A stretch of 64,000 bases of DNA. It comes from Athripsodes cinereus (lineage: Eukaryota; Arthropoda; Insecta; Trichoptera; Leptoceridae). The notes beneath the pieces were generated by a model that had not been told where the DNA came from, made no database searches, and saw only the letters and a list, made by a program, of their open reading frames with translations. The stretch is taken from the NCBI GenBank assembly GCA_947579605.1, contig OX388306.1, positions 4,030,001 through 4,094,000 of the forward strand, written 5' to 3'. The translations under genes were made by a program, and so were the position numbers. Of the stretch, positions 1 to 10,706 are shown piece by piece. Positions within the stretch are counted from its first letter, which is position 1. Every line of letters begins with the position of its first letter.

Positions 1-2
1 AT

Positions 3-122
3 ATTATCCAACAGCCACTACATAATGTTCCGCTTGATTTAAGAGTAGCCGATTTTCAAGAGTTTCCACTCTTATTGCCAGGAAAAATTAAGAGGCAAGT
101 AAAAGAAAGTAATTTATTTTAG
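3..122 (+). CDS. Possible C-terminal end of a truncated coding region
   Basis: A frame is open from the window edge to a TAG at 120-122 and gives about 39 residues, including VPLDLRVADFQ and a basic end (KIKRQVKESNLF). The VPLDLR...FQ spacing resembles the last residues of LINE reverse transcriptases (LP.DLR....F...), so this could be either a LINE relic or a host last exon. Without the upstream sequence neither can be chosen. The length is short enough for chance to be possible. Confidence 0.25.
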   Translation: MIQQPLHNVPLDLRVADFQEFPLLLPGKIKRQVKESNLF

Positions 123-967
123 CATTTAATAAAGTCAAAATTTCCAAAAGAATTCTATTAATTAACGAATATTTAAAAGTTAATTAATTACATATTGAAT
201 AGTAAGCTATTTATTTCGCTTTCGCACATTGACTTTCACTAAATTCTAATTATTCGAATTAAAATATCTTTTTGGAAGCTTTTGCCACGATGAGAGTATA
301 TTATTTTTTAAGTTGAATAAAATTAATTTCGATATAAATACACTTTTTTCTGATGTAGTCGTTCTTTGTGAAGAAGGCTATTATTATTTTTTTTTCAAAA
401 AATACGCTTCATAGGTATAATTTACTTCGCATATTTTTCCTAAGCTTGTCATGGCCAGATATTACCTGAAATTTTAATAATAATTACTTTTGGTTGAATT
501 TAATGAAAATTTCATGCTTCAGTATATTCTTGTTTGCGTACGAGCTTTTTTTACAAAGATAAGCTTTATTTACTAGGTAGGTACTGTTACGACAATATAT
601 TTTTTCTACGTTATTTTTTTTATGTTTTTATAAGACACATTAACATTTTTATTTTAAATTTTATTTGAAAATCTTCTTTCTTTGAGGTTAAAATGGAACT
701 GAATTCTTAATAATCGGGAAGAATGCTATTTTAGCGTAAGAAACTTAAAAGGGCAATACGAAGAGGTTTTAAAAAGCTTTTAAATTGATTCTATCAACGA
801 TATATTTCCTTTCAACACATTGAGCTTTTATAAAATGTCAATGGTGACTTCGAAAATATAAGTGGTGGAAAGATTTCTAGGATGTATGTAGGTATTTTTT
901 TCTGTTTTCAGAAGAAGTACAGAATATTGTTCATCGATGTGTTCTTGATTATTTTCAAACACTCAAT
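123..967. other. AT-rich stretch, nothing recognised
   Basis: Low-complexity A/T tracts with no long open frame, no clear repeat partner elsewhere in the window and no splice-like structure that I could support. Confidence 0.5.
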
Positions 968-1095
968 TCATTTTTATTTTATTTTTACAATATCTAGAAT
1001 CAAACAGTCGTTACACAATATGTTGACAATTAATACATTTAACATGTAGACCAGCGAAGATTCCACTCTTACCAGAAATGTCTCAGTCTTGAGGA
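968..1095 (-). repeat. LINE 3' end, minus orientation
   Basis: The reverse complement matches 51295-51426 almost base for base, including ACATGTTAAATGTATTAATT, GTGTAACGACTGTTTGATTC and an A/T-rich tail of AAAAATAAAA type. The shared block ending in an A-rich tail is what a non-LTR retrotransposon 3' UTR looks like. The coding relic at 1532-1740 lies upstream in the same orientation. Confidence 0.6.
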
Positions 1096-1531
1096 AAAAA
1101 AAGCAAAAATTAAAATTCTCTAAAAAAGTCAAGTTAAATTTAAAAACAACGATAAAACAATACTTAAAACAATACAAAAACATAAATATAAAAGCAAAAA
1201 ATCCTAAAATACTAGAAATCAGTCTTTCAGTCACATTGGTCTTGAGATAAAAAGTAAAGTTAAAATTTCCTGAAAAAAGTCAAAGTAAATCTAAAAATAC
1301 AAAATATAAAATCCAAAAATATAAAATCCCAAAATACTAGAAATCAAAACAAAATAAATAAACAAAATCACCCACCCAGTATGAGTTACAAAGCCCAATC
1401 AAATACACAGGCAATATCCAATGTCCCAAGGATGCTATGATCGAGAGAGCCATGCATTCAAGCAAGCACACCCATCCACCCCCCGCCCAAATGTAAGTGA
1501 TCCCATGCTGCCAAACAGTGAGAGACCGAGA

Positions 1532-1762
1532 TCAATCCACGGGGACCGCTGATGACAACAAGGCCCCAGACACTCCCGCTCTAAAGTCTTGCTTATTCAT
1601 GACGAGTATGTCAAGGCTTTGAAAGAATGAATCATAAACAGAACAAGAGCGTCTCAAAAAAGAATTCTGCACATAGTTGGTGGTACACAGTGGAAATCTG
1701 AACAAACGATGGAACCGCGTGCTTGAATTAAAAAAATAATGGAAATGAAAAATACAATCCAC
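1532..1762 (-). pseudogene. Jockey/CR1-like reverse transcriptase C-terminus (relic)
   Basis: The minus-strand frame contains TRFHRLFRFPLCTTNYVQN followed by SFLRRSCSVYDSFFQSLDIL. This has the pattern of the extreme C-terminus of Jockey/CR1-group reverse transcriptases: a basic RT.Y..NS..RR...YN segment followed by LDIF. No catalytic motifs remain. The 3' UTR of the same relic probably continues to 968. Assignment is by remembered family pattern; a protein search would settle it. Confidence 0.5.
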
Positions 1763-1763
1763 T

Positions 1764-1880
1764 TTTTTCGATCCCATCTGCCGGCAAACTATCCTTTCAC
1801 GACACAAATTTGTTGTGAAAGGGGTATAAGGTTATATTTGGGTTTATAACGAAAACTCAGATATATCTTTTTTTCAAAAA
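1764..1880 (+). repeat. SINE-1 (tRNA-derived) fragment
   Basis: Begins at the box B-like TTCGATCCC and runs through GCCGGCAAACT, TTTCACGACACAA, GGTTATATTTGGGTTTATAA and ends in an A/T-rich ATCTTTTTTTCAAAAA. The same order of blocks occurs at 37590, 47300 and, inverted, at 62812 and 63899. The tRNA-like head is truncated here. Confidence 0.65.
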
Positions 1881-2154
1881 CTTTCTTCAGAAATTGCTTT
1901 CCAAAGCTACGTTCAGGACCTCTAGACACTTCGAAGCAAATCTTTCAACACAGAAACATGTCTTGCCATTGCCAGCTTAATATGGGGCGATCTACCGCCC
2001 TTTTGCTCTTTCTTACAAACTACAAAAGTCTGAAGTGAAGTATTTTTCTGGCTAGTGGAGCATATACCCAACCTAATCATTGCAAATGCAATAAGGTTGG
2101 GTATCTTTATAAACACAGGAATATCGGTTGATTATTAGAACCGCATTGTTTTAT

Positions 2155-2275
2155 CTACTACTACAATACCATCTCGGCATATTTTAAAAATGGGGTAGCC
2201 AGTAGACCAGCTGCATGTAATAAACATACAAGCTGTCATCTCCATGCCAATATCAAATGATGGATGGCAGTCATC
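2155..2275 (-). repeat. SINE-2 fragment, minus
   Basis: Inverted copy of the dispersed family defined by CTGGCTACCCCACTTGTGGG and a (TAG)n tail: CTACTACTAC tail, GGGGTAGCCAGTAGACCAGC, TGCATGTAATAAACATACAA. It lies about 90 bp from a plus-strand copy at 2369, so the two form an inverted pair. Confidence 0.7.
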
Positions 2276-2368
2276 ATTGTTTATTGACAAACATTGTTTT
2301 ATCATTCTATGGTAGTATTTTTGTTGTTAGAGGTAACTTATAATTTGAAATTGGATAAAAATAATTAT

Positions 2369-2622
2369 CCCGTGGAACACCCGGTAAAGAATTGGTCTCC
2401 CACTCTTCTGCGTAAGTTTTTGAGTGTCCTGTAAAAGGCAGGTGTTCGAAAAAATTAAGACATTTTACTTCATTCAGCGATGAGGCTTGCCACCTATTCT
2501 GAATGTCTTGATTTTATATTGGCACGAAGAGGACAGTTTGCATGTTTCTTACATGCAGCTGATCTGCTGGCTACCCCACTTGTGGGATATGCCTTGATGG
2601 TATAGTAGTAGTAGTAATAGTA
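2369..2622 (+). repeat. SINE-2, longest typical copy
   Basis: Near-complete member of the family: CGTGGAACACCCGGTAAAGA, GAGTGTCCTGTAAAAGGCAG, TTCAGCGATGAGGCTTGCCA, TGGCACGAAGAGGACAG, TGCTGGCTACCCCACTTGTG, GATGGTATAG and a (TAG/TAA)n tail. It carries no protein-coding signal. Sharp 3' tails and 5' truncation in other copies point to retroposition. Whether a tRNA head exists is clearest in the 39230 copy. Confidence 0.75.
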
Positions 2623-4199
2623 ATATATAAATAATTATATTAATGTACTCTTTTTAAAATCTATGAATATTAGATTACCGCCTACATCGTTAATATTATG
2701 TTTTTGATCATAAAAATATATATTCTAACTGTCGGGAACAACGTGCCGTCAAAATGTCAAATGGCAAACATTTTATTTATGAAATCTTACATAGAATATT
2801 TAAATAATTTGCCGTTCTAATAAACGTAAATAAAAATATAAAGAAAAAGAGTGTTTTTGATTGGGCGGACACTTGATGAAATTATTATTTTTATAATTAA
2901 TTTTATGTTATAAAATTCCTTGACAGAAAGCAGACAGTGACGTGGATTGACTTTTTTTATTTTTGTCAGACTTTAAATGGTACCTACGTCCTGATATTTA
3001 TAATTACTTTTTCGATATTAACATGCATTGTGAATCATAATCAAAAAGATTGGTTTTCAAGTAAGAAACTAAGTAATCAAGTATTTTGATTTTGCACACG
3101 TTCTCTGAATCACAAAACAACATTGCATTTTTTACGTTTGACTAAAATTATTGCCCTTGTATCTGTATCCTCACGTCATATTTTTTTTAAGTAGGGACAC
3201 CAATAGACAAATTAAGCTTAAACCATTGTAAGCCCTCAATAGTTATTGTTGCATTTTGATCACAGAATGGCTGCTGCTTATTAAAAAGAATATAAATGAC
3301 AAAATTTATATTAAAGATATGCCTACGAGTAAACCTTATATTGAATCGTTTCATTACAGTATAAATTGTTTTGTAAGTAATCTTCGATTTTATTCAGGAA
3401 CAACTTTCAGTCAGATAAGTCATGACAGGCAAGCAATATCTAGAGAAAGTTTTTTTAAAACGAGTTTTGTTAAAACATAATTTTAGTCGTAAGGAAGCAC
3501 TTCTATAATATGCGTGTGTGAAGGATACGCCGCTGAAAGAAGGTAGCATAATAAATTTACTAAGGAGTATAGACGCTTCAATGATTTTTCAGCAATTTTC
3601 AAAGTTATAACGAGTCAGCTAATTATGTACGCGCGAAAGACCTAATAATATTATTATTTTTAACTACTCTCTCTGAAAAGATGAAACTAATTAATTAAGA
3701 AGCGTTGTGATATGATCAATAAAATTATTTCATATTTAAATTTATTATTTTTTTAGGAATAAAGTGTGTTTGAAATGTATTATATATGTCGGATGATTTA
3801 TTTGGCGCCGTCAATGGAGCATCTATCACAGAAGCGCGGCAAACTGTTGGTAGAGCGATGTCTTTAGTTTACTCCTAAACGTTGTTATTGATTGATTTTG
3901 ACGAAGCTCCTCAGAGAGTCGATTGCAGACGACGTGTCCAATGACGTCTAAAACCCTGTCGTAGAAACAGGACTTATTAGCTCTTTTAATCTCGTTCGGC
4001 ATGTTGGTGGATGCATTTGTTTATCTTGGGGGTCTTCTTGAAGGTGTTTTGAGAACGCAGTGCTCAGAAAGTGAATGACGTGCCATGTTAGTATTCAGTT
4101 AATATGGTTCTTGAGTCAAATAAAGTTTTTAAAATTTTTCGTAGAAAAACATTGATGAGGAAGTTATTTAATGATGAGTATAGATTTTTGAAACACGTA
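2623..4199. other. AT-rich stretch, mostly unassigned
   Basis: No supported gene. The segment 3795-4100 is less AT-rich and leads into the LINE relic at 4214, so it may be degenerate reverse transcriptase sequence, but I could not read motifs in it. Confidence 0.4.
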
Positions 4200-4213
4200 G
4201 AAAAAAATAGTAT

Positions 4214-4735
4214 GTGTGGCTTTTGTTAAGCGGTAAATTGGAACGTCGTGTTTGTACCCATAAAAGACACAATAATAACACCAGTCAAAACAATCCTATC
4301 AGCAGAATGTGTAATTTTTTTAATCTCTTATGCTCACATCGCGTTGCGGAGGTGGATGTCTTTGGTGACTCGCTTGCGGAGTTTGGGAGGTGTATTGCTT
4401 CCAACTTGAGTGTGTTTAGTTGCTGAGTTTGTGTGTGTGTGTGTTGTTTTTTTTAATGTGTATATTTTTTCTTTACAGTAATTTAATTAATGTAACAGGC
4501 GCATGTTTAGTGCGAGTCCGGTTAAACTGGACTTGCATTGGTCGAGCGCTGTTTATTTATCTCTAATTGTTATCCTTTTGTATAGGTAGTTTATACTTTA
4601 ATATGTATGCTGTACACACGCCTTATTGGTAGGTTGGCCTGATCTGATCAACATTATTCCATTTCTTTTTATTTTTCGTATATTTTTGTCAACCTACTGT
4701 GTGTGTCTCCATGTAATAAATAAATAAATAAAATA
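4214..4735 (+). pseudogene. CR1/Jockey-like LINE: RT C-terminus plus 3' UTR
   Basis: The plus frame 4214-4426 contains NPISRMCNFFNLL followed by VDVFGDSLAEF. This matches the usual end of CR1/Jockey-group reverse transcriptases (PL.RM...FN....VDVF..SL..F). A TGA at 4424 is followed by a (GT)n run and about 300 bp ending in AATAAATAAATAAATAAAAT, a typical 3' tail. All catalytic parts are missing, so this is a 5'-truncated insertion. Confidence 0.6.
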
Positions 4736-4739
4736 CAAG

Positions 4740-5440
4740 ATTCATATATTAGTTTGAGACTTACTCAATGTTAATCCCACTTGAGATCTGACGTATTGAA
4801 GTATTTATTTATTTATTTATTCATTTGTTAACAGCTATTAATAATAAGCTTTTTTTATACATTAAACAAAAAAAAACATATCAAAAGATCCACAATCACA
4901 GATATCAATTAACATATGAGCCGTACAAATGCAAACAGCGCTATCTCCCTACAAGGAGAATTTAAGTTGGGTAAACGTATTTGAAATATGGGCAATATAA
5001 AGCGAAAAAAAGTCTGAAAATAACTAAAGCAAAGAGAAAGTAATGTGTTTTCATTTAGAAAGTATAAGTATGTAGATTAAAAGTTTTAAATTTACAATTT
5101 TTCCTCAAACAAAAAAATGTATAATTTTATCTAATTTATAAACTCTTAACAAAACAAACATTCTTTCTTAGTACTTGTATGAGTACCGTTTTCTCAGAGG
5201 GATTCATCTGAGACTAAAATGTATTGTTCCAATTGAAAAGATAAACAAAACATTTTCAAGGCCTTTTATTCCGTATGTAGATAAGTAAAGACATGGTTGG
5301 TACTAAGGTTAGGTTTATTTTATTATCACTAGCTTTGAACCTGACATAACTCAGGGAATAATCATTGAATTGATTATAAATCACAAATCACAAGTAAGCA
5401 AACTGGGAACGCTTGAAACAAAATGCTTTTAACATAAGTA
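4740..5440. other. AT-rich stretch, nothing recognised
   Basis: Contains (ATTT)n near 4803 and A-rich runs. No coding or repeat signal that I can support. Confidence 0.4.
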
Positions 5441-5585
5441 GGCCTTGTCAAAACACATTTAAGCGTTACGTTTTCGTTCGAATGTTGACGACGTTGCGAA
5501 AACGCATCAATTTTCGTAGCTAAAATACACAAGTTGCTACGGAAATTGACACGTTCTCGCCACGTCGTCTACATTTGACTAGGCC
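5441..5585. repeat. Imperfect foldback, MITE-like
   Basis: Left side reads TAGGCCTTGTCAAA...TTGACGACGTTGCGAAAACG CATCAATTTTCGTAGC. The reverse complement of the right side reads TAGGCCTAGTCAAATGTAGA CGACGTGGCGAGAACGTGTC AATTTCCGTAGC. The arms are near the ends with an insertion in the left one. No clean target duplication was seen. Confidence 0.5.
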
Positions 5586-5636
5586 CAAAGGTATCTATTG
5601 ATTTAATTCTATATTTTACACCTATACAGTCCCACA

Positions 5637-5866
5637 TCCCATATCCCACAAGTAACAAACCAAGACATCCAATTTGGCTGGCATGCCTCATCGCTGAATG
5701 ATCTTTTCCAACTATAAGTATTAGTATCATGGTAGATTCCAAAAGTGGAGTAGCCAGCAGACCAACCGCACAGAACAAACATGTAAGCCGTCCTCTTTGT
5801 ACCAACAAAAAAAGATATTCAGGATGGGTGGCCAACCTCATCGCTGAATTTAAGATGTAAAATTTA
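5637..5866 (-). repeat. Two SINE-2 pieces, minus
   Basis: 5637-5702 has CATATCCCACAAGTAACAAA and GGCATGCCTCATCGCTGAAT. 5728-5866 has GTGGAGTAGCCAGCAGACCA, GTAAGCCGTCCTCTTTGTAC and AGGATGGGTGGCCAACCTCA. Both are the same orientation, so this is either two insertions or a duplicated, internally deleted one. Confidence 0.65.
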
Positions 5867-6152
5867 CTTATGAATGAAATTAATATTTTGTTACATGATC
5901 CACATAAATAGTTATTGTATTTTCTTTAACGTATATACTTACCTAAGTAGGTAATACATTTGATTTCATTGTCCAAAACATACTCAAAAAATTTGAGTGC
6001 GCTTAGACGGCATAAGTTTCCCTATCGCTTGACCGGAAATGGACAAACATATTATATACAAATGGACACGAAAATACTACGAGACGAAATTGTTTGTACC
6101 TACTTACACAATCTTTTCCCTCTCTCTCTCAGAATATTTCCGGACTCAGAGT

Positions 6153-6160
6153 ACCCACAT
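6153..6160. repeat. Left target-site duplication of the 2.7-kb DNA transposon
   Basis: ACCCACAT immediately before the terminal inverted repeat. The same eight bases follow the other end at 8880-8887. Confidence 0.85.
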
Positions 6161-8879
6161 TAGGGTGGAACACTTTTGTATGGAAATTTTTTTTTTTTCG
6201 AATATCGAATTGGAATACCAGGCAAAAGTTGCCTTATATAATTGTAAATAACACCCATTAATTTGGAATTTCTAGCTCAACAGTAAGAGGTCCCGCCATA
6301 GACTTGAAATTTCAATTTTTAAGTTTTACAGACGCTTTGTTAAGTACACCCTATTTACAAAATATTAACTTAATATAATATGTTATGCATATAAATGATA
6401 AGATAAAAGTACATTTTAGTTAATAGAATCATTTATTTTAAAAATATACACAGTTTCAGAAAGTTGTGTCGGTATGAATAACGCCATTTTTCATAACAAA
6501 AATCCTTTTTCGTCTCAAAATTTGGCATGAGCTTTCGAGACGCTAATTTAGATTTTACCAAAACCTATCTTCTTGTCTTATCGCATACACGTAGAGCTGC
6601 TTCTATCACATCTTTTACTGATCATTCCACAGCCTGGGTGTGGTAAGGCAGTCTCATTAACTCCAAAACCGAATCTTCTCCATTTTCAATAAGATGTTTT
6701 AACTGCTTATCGGAAATATTCATCAGTATTGAGGTTTTGTATTTATTTTGTTGCCTGTTTATCAAGTCTATGTATGTAAGAACTTGTATTTAAGTCCACT
6801 TTTGGCACCTCAAACATGCGCGAAACAGAATTTTTATTCACTTAACGAGCTTTTAAAATGCGTCTGGCAGCTAGTTCTCTAATGTGCTTACGCGTATCTG
6901 TTATCGTACTCAACAAGTTTTCTGGATGAGCAAAGTAACTGTTCCGAAATAAAACAGAGTCCACAATCGCTAACAATTCGTTCGACAAATAACTAGTGCT
7001 GTTAATGAGCTTCCATAAATGTTTTGAACCATCTTTAATGCTATACCAATTTGACCTGCAAATGATTTAGATCCTGCTGTAGGGCTATCCAAATAGGAAA
7101 ACAAAGCGTCAATAGCAACTCATTGGCGTATAAGAGACAAATTATCCAATGCAATGGTTGAGATAGTCTTTTTTCCAAAAAACCAATCACGCCTCCCACA
7201 TTCCCTGTATTTGTGGTTGTTCCATCACATCCAATAGTAATTAAACTCTCTGGTGATATATTTTCAGTCGTCAAAAAGCCGTGGATAGCTCTTTCAATAT
7301 TTCTCGCACTGCCCGATGTTGGAAACACATACCCAACATAAACAGAACCTGGTTCTTTGATAATCGAAACATGTTCCTCTTGTACAATCACTTTAAATCT
7401 CTTCCATCTTTTTAAAACAGTTTTAGCCGTCTGGTTTTTCCTTCCATCAAAATATAAGGCAGGAATTTCTGTTACTCTTTCTTCTGTTAAAATTTGCTCG
7501 CAAACTTTCTGTCTTATTCTTCTGAGTTTCATCCTGCCCACGACGTTAGTTGAGTGCGCCTCAGAGTCGGCATCAGAAGCAGAATATAGAACATTTATGA
7601 TACGATAACCGCCGCAGCTCGGTCTGATACTCCGTATCTATCGCATACAATCGTCAAACTATGAAGACTGGCATCCGTGAGCTTTATAGGCTTTTGATCC
7701 ACTTTGTTCGCGGTATCAAGACCATCTGCGGCCGACGAACAAGAAGGAAAGTCAACATTAGAACTAACTTCAGACCTATTTAGCCTTTATAAAGTAACGG
7801 AAATTTCTTTAATTCTTGTATTTGAATTATGCCTGATTTCTTGTTTAGGAGCACGTAGTCATATTTCCTGCAATTTTTTACTCTAGGTAAGATCCGTTCT
7901 TCCTAAAACCATTAGTCTGTTAGTGCGTTGGTCTTCTAAAAATATTTTGTTCCTCTTTTGGCACTTTATTTTCTCTCAAACAAGTACAGTTTACAAATTC
8001 TTTACATTTACATGCAGCTATGTCAAAAAACTTTCCACTTTGTATTCTGAATTCTTTTACTTTTCTTTCCTTTAGTTTCTTCAAAGACTTTTTCAAATTT
8101 CAAACAAAATCAAACAAATCAAATCAAAACATTTTGAGTGATATTTTTTAAGTAACTGTAAAACTCGTTTGTGTGTAACAATTGAAATAGAAGATTTTAT
8201 TCATACCTAATTCTTCAATTTTTGTTTCAACTGTTTCGGCACTTTTCCAAAAATGTAGGTTCTTTTGTTGTGTTGTCCTTTATTTTTAAGTCTTGTCGAA
8301 CCCATTCAAAGAATTTCATCAAATTCTCATACGTAAGTAGGATATTTTCCTTGAACTCTGCACTTTCACCAAATATCGGACATTTTAACTTTTGTCTTGT
8401 AGAAGTCATATTTATACACTTAAAAAACGTAGGTACATCAACTAGTAGGTACCTACTGGTGAAAATAATTGACGGGCTACCTTCCACCTTGAGACAATAT
8501 TATCGACACTAGTTGAAACGAAACACTGCAAATTCGTTGATCGAAGCGTGCTGCCCCCGCTTTGTCCCGCACTTTGCCCAACTGTCCCAGTACCAAAGTA
8601 TATTAAAATGATGAAATATTTGATTGCAACTGCTAGTTAACTATATTTGAATATGTTTTTGAATAAAACAAACCTATTTTAATAAGTTCTGTATTGTTTT
8701 GTAGGCCGCGCAAATAGCCCCTAAATTGTCTTTTTTGAAAATATTCGATGTCTTGTCGGGGGCTCTTACCGTTGTCTGATAATATTTATATTTTTAATGC
8801 AGGCTATTGATGGCAAAAGGCAACTAAATACAACTATTCCAAATCAAAATTCGAGAAAAAAAAATTTCGTTCCACCCTA
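6161..8879 (-). mobile_element. Decayed hAT-like DNA transposon, 2.7 kb
   Basis: Both ends carry the 11-bp inverted repeat TAGGGTGGAAC, followed by further similarity (T-run, TCGAAT..., TTGGAATA). Perfect 8-bp duplications ACCCACAT flank it. An 8-bp duplication and T/CAGGG-type ends fit the hAT superfamily; P-type elements also make 8-bp duplications, so the superfamily is an inference. The internal minus-strand gene is transposase-like but broken. The element is well preserved in outline and inactive in this copy. Confidence 0.8.
6540..8490 (-). pseudogene. Broken transposase-like gene of the 2.7-kb element
   Basis: Longest intact piece is 7041-7541 (166 codons): YFDGRK at residues 30-35, GCDGTTTNTG at 104-113 with a candidate catalytic Asp, and CLLYANEL at 135-142, where relatives that I remember from insect genomes have CLLHANEL, like the hAT C..H motif. 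In other minus frames downstream I read ELMRLPYHTQAVE (about 6650) and ELAARRILKAR (about 6860), and upstream FFDIAACKCKEFVNCTC (about 8020). These belong in order to one conserved transposon protein family. Stops and frameshifts separate the pieces. The hAT assignment is inference; the family identity is from memory of its motifs. Confidence 0.65.
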
Positions 8880-8887
8880 ACCCACAT
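8880..8887. repeat. Right target-site duplication of the 2.7-kb DNA transposon
   Basis: ACCCACAT, identical to 6153-6160. Confidence 0.85.
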
Positions 8888-9187
8888 GTCTGTATGACGG
8901 AGAAAAACAACACTATGTCGATTTTTGATCAAATTGAAGTATGTACGAAGATAATAATATTGTCTTTTCTGATAACATATTTAGCTATGTTAAAAACGCA
9001 TTGTGTTTTGTGATAAACCTATACTTTATCTCTGAATTGAAGATATTAATAGTCTTCGAAAATATACCTTTTACAGAATAGGTTTAATCGAAAACTTACA
9101 GAAAAGAGGAGTTCTAATTCCTCTCTGGAGACTCCATAGAATCTCTCGTGCATACACAGATAGTAAAATTATAATTTATTTAATTAA

Positions 9188-9270
9188 CCCAGAGAGGACG
9201 ATATGCATGTTTTACATGCAATTGGATCGTTGGCTACCCCCCGTTAGTGGAAAGTGTCATAATGGTATAA
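9188..9270 (+). repeat. SINE-2 fragment
   Basis: GAGAGGACGATATGCATGTT, TTACATGCA, TTGGCTACCCCCCGTTAGTG and TCATAATGGTATAA match the 3' third of the SINE-2 family with substitutions. Confidence 0.6.
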
Positions 9271-9370
9271 ATATTTTTTGTGTACCTACCTATTTATTTG
9301 TGGAACATGGTGATGAGTGTTGTATGAAATGAAAAATATTAATAACTTGTGATGTATTTTTCTTTATAAA

Positions 9371-9517
9371 TCTACTACTATACCATCACGGCATATCCCA
9401 CAAGTGGGGTAACCAGCAGACCAGCTGCATGTAAGAAATATGCAAGCTGTCCTCTTCGTGCCAATATAAAATCAAGACATTCAGGATGGGTGGCAAACCT
9501 CATCGCTGAATTTAAGA
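9371..9517 (-). repeat. SINE-2, 3' half, interrupted by a LINE
   Basis: CTACTACTATACCATCACGG, CCACAAGTGGGGTAACCAGC, GTCCTCTTCGTGCCAATATA and TCAGGATGGGTGGCAAACCT then CTGAATTTAAGAT, where the LINE tail starts. The remaining 5' half of the same copy resumes at about 10598 with GAAGATGTACAATGTC. Confidence 0.8.
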
Positions 9518-9706
9518 TAATAATAATAATAATAATAACTAGACAATTTATAGTGCGCCGTTTTGTGGAATATATTCACTTCAAGGGCGCATCCTAAAAT
9601 ATCGTGTTTATACCTATGATTGAAGCCTGATACATATAATACAAATATTAATAAGCTATTATAAAAACTAAACATATATAAATAACAATAAGTTGTACAA
9701 TTTATA

Positions 9707-10578
9707 TCATTTATATGATATACCAAACAAGTGTGTCTTTAATCGACTCTTGAACAAATCAAGAGACTGTGTTTTACGCACTTGTTCAGGAAGATCATTC
9801 CACATGGATGGTCCAGCCGAGCTGAAGGCTCGAAAGGAATACTTAGGTCTCCCTCTTACACCGATTTCCGTCAACCTGACACCCGTATCAGAACCTGACC
9901 TAAGAGTGCTTTGTCTTTGATTTGGAACTTGCTGTCTACAGAGTTCGGAGATGTATGATGGAGCCATATTATGAATGGATTTGAAGACTGTGAGGCAAAC
10001 CTTGAAAGCAATCCTTTCAGCGCACTTGAGCCAGTGCAGATTTTTGAGGGTACTAGTTATATGGGAGCGTTGGTCCATTTTGAAAATTAAGCGGGCAGCG
10101 GCGTTGAGCACAGATTGGATTCTCTTAAGCTGGTATTGCGGTAAATTGGCCAGAATACCGTTACAGTAATCTACCCGAGATACCACAAAGGAATTAATCA
10201 ATGTTCTAGCATCGTGGGATGTCAGACATCTTCTAATGGGAGTTAATTGCCTCAGTGAAAAGAAACATTTACTGACGGTTGATGAGACGTGTTTATCCAT
10301 AGATAATGAACTGTCAATGTAGGCTCCAAGAAACTTAACATGTTTGGATGGAATGATGTTGATGTTTTGAATGGATATAGGGTCGTAGTTTATAAGGTGT
10401 TGTCGTCTCGGTGAAGCAACCCAAAGGAATTCGGTCTTAGTAGGATTTATTTTTAATTTATTCACTGACATCCAGTGCGAAATTTCAGAGATACATGAAA
10501 TAACATCTTGTTTTAGTAGATCTTGTGAATCAGGGGAGCACGATTTGAAGAAAAGCCGATCATCAGCATACGAATACG
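9707..10578 (-). pseudogene. CR1/L2-like reverse transcriptase, C-terminal third
   Basis: The frame is open from the 5' foldback to a stop at 9707. It starts with the catalytic core YSYADDRLFF at about 10550-10578, then MSVNKLKINPTKTEFLWVAS (motif D region), KFLGAYIDSSLSMDKHV (motif E region), RVDYCNGILANLP and LNAAARLIFK, and ends in MWNDLPEQVRKTQSLDLFK. The fingers domain, the N-terminal RT and the endonuclease are all missing. The frame is uninterrupted for nearly 290 codons, so this insertion is fairly young. It is truncated and cannot mobilise itself. Confidence 0.85.
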
Positions 10579-10597
10579 TTTGCTGATGATCGGCTTT
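10552..10597. repeat. Foldback at the 5' junction of the LINE
   Basis: Perfect 17-bp arms AAAGCCGATCATCAGCA (10552-10568) and its complement (10581-10597) around a 12-base spacer. Both arms encode the ADDRL catalytic stretch, in opposite directions. This is consistent with a short 5' inversion made during target-primed integration. Confidence 0.8.
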
Positions 10598-10706
10598 CGA
10601 AGATGTACAATGTCTTAATTTTTTCGAACACCTGCCTTTTACAGGACACTCGAAAACTTAAGGAGAAGAGCGGGAGACCAATTCTTTACCGGGTGCTCCA
10701 CGGGAT
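10598..10706 (-). repeat. SINE-2, 5' half of the interrupted copy
   Basis: GTCTTAATTTTTTCGAACAC, CTGCCTTTTACAGGACACTC and CGGGTGCTCCACGGGATGG complete the SINE-2 copy that starts at 9371. Confidence 0.8.

Larger units (their letters stand above)
9518..10597 (-). mobile_element. 5'-truncated CR1/L2-like LINE inserted in a SINE
   Basis: In the minus direction the element runs from a short foldback (10552-10597) through RT coding sequence to a 3' UTR and a (TTA)n tail at 9518-9539. The SINE is continuous across the two sides, and AAGAT at both junctions is a candidate 5-bp target duplication. Its 3' UTR block CGCCGTTTTGTGGAA also occurs in the related copy at about 36716-36729. Confidence 0.8.

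Noticed and set aside
5569..5841. Minus-strand 90-codon ORF
   Set aside because: It lies mostly in SINE-2 pieces.
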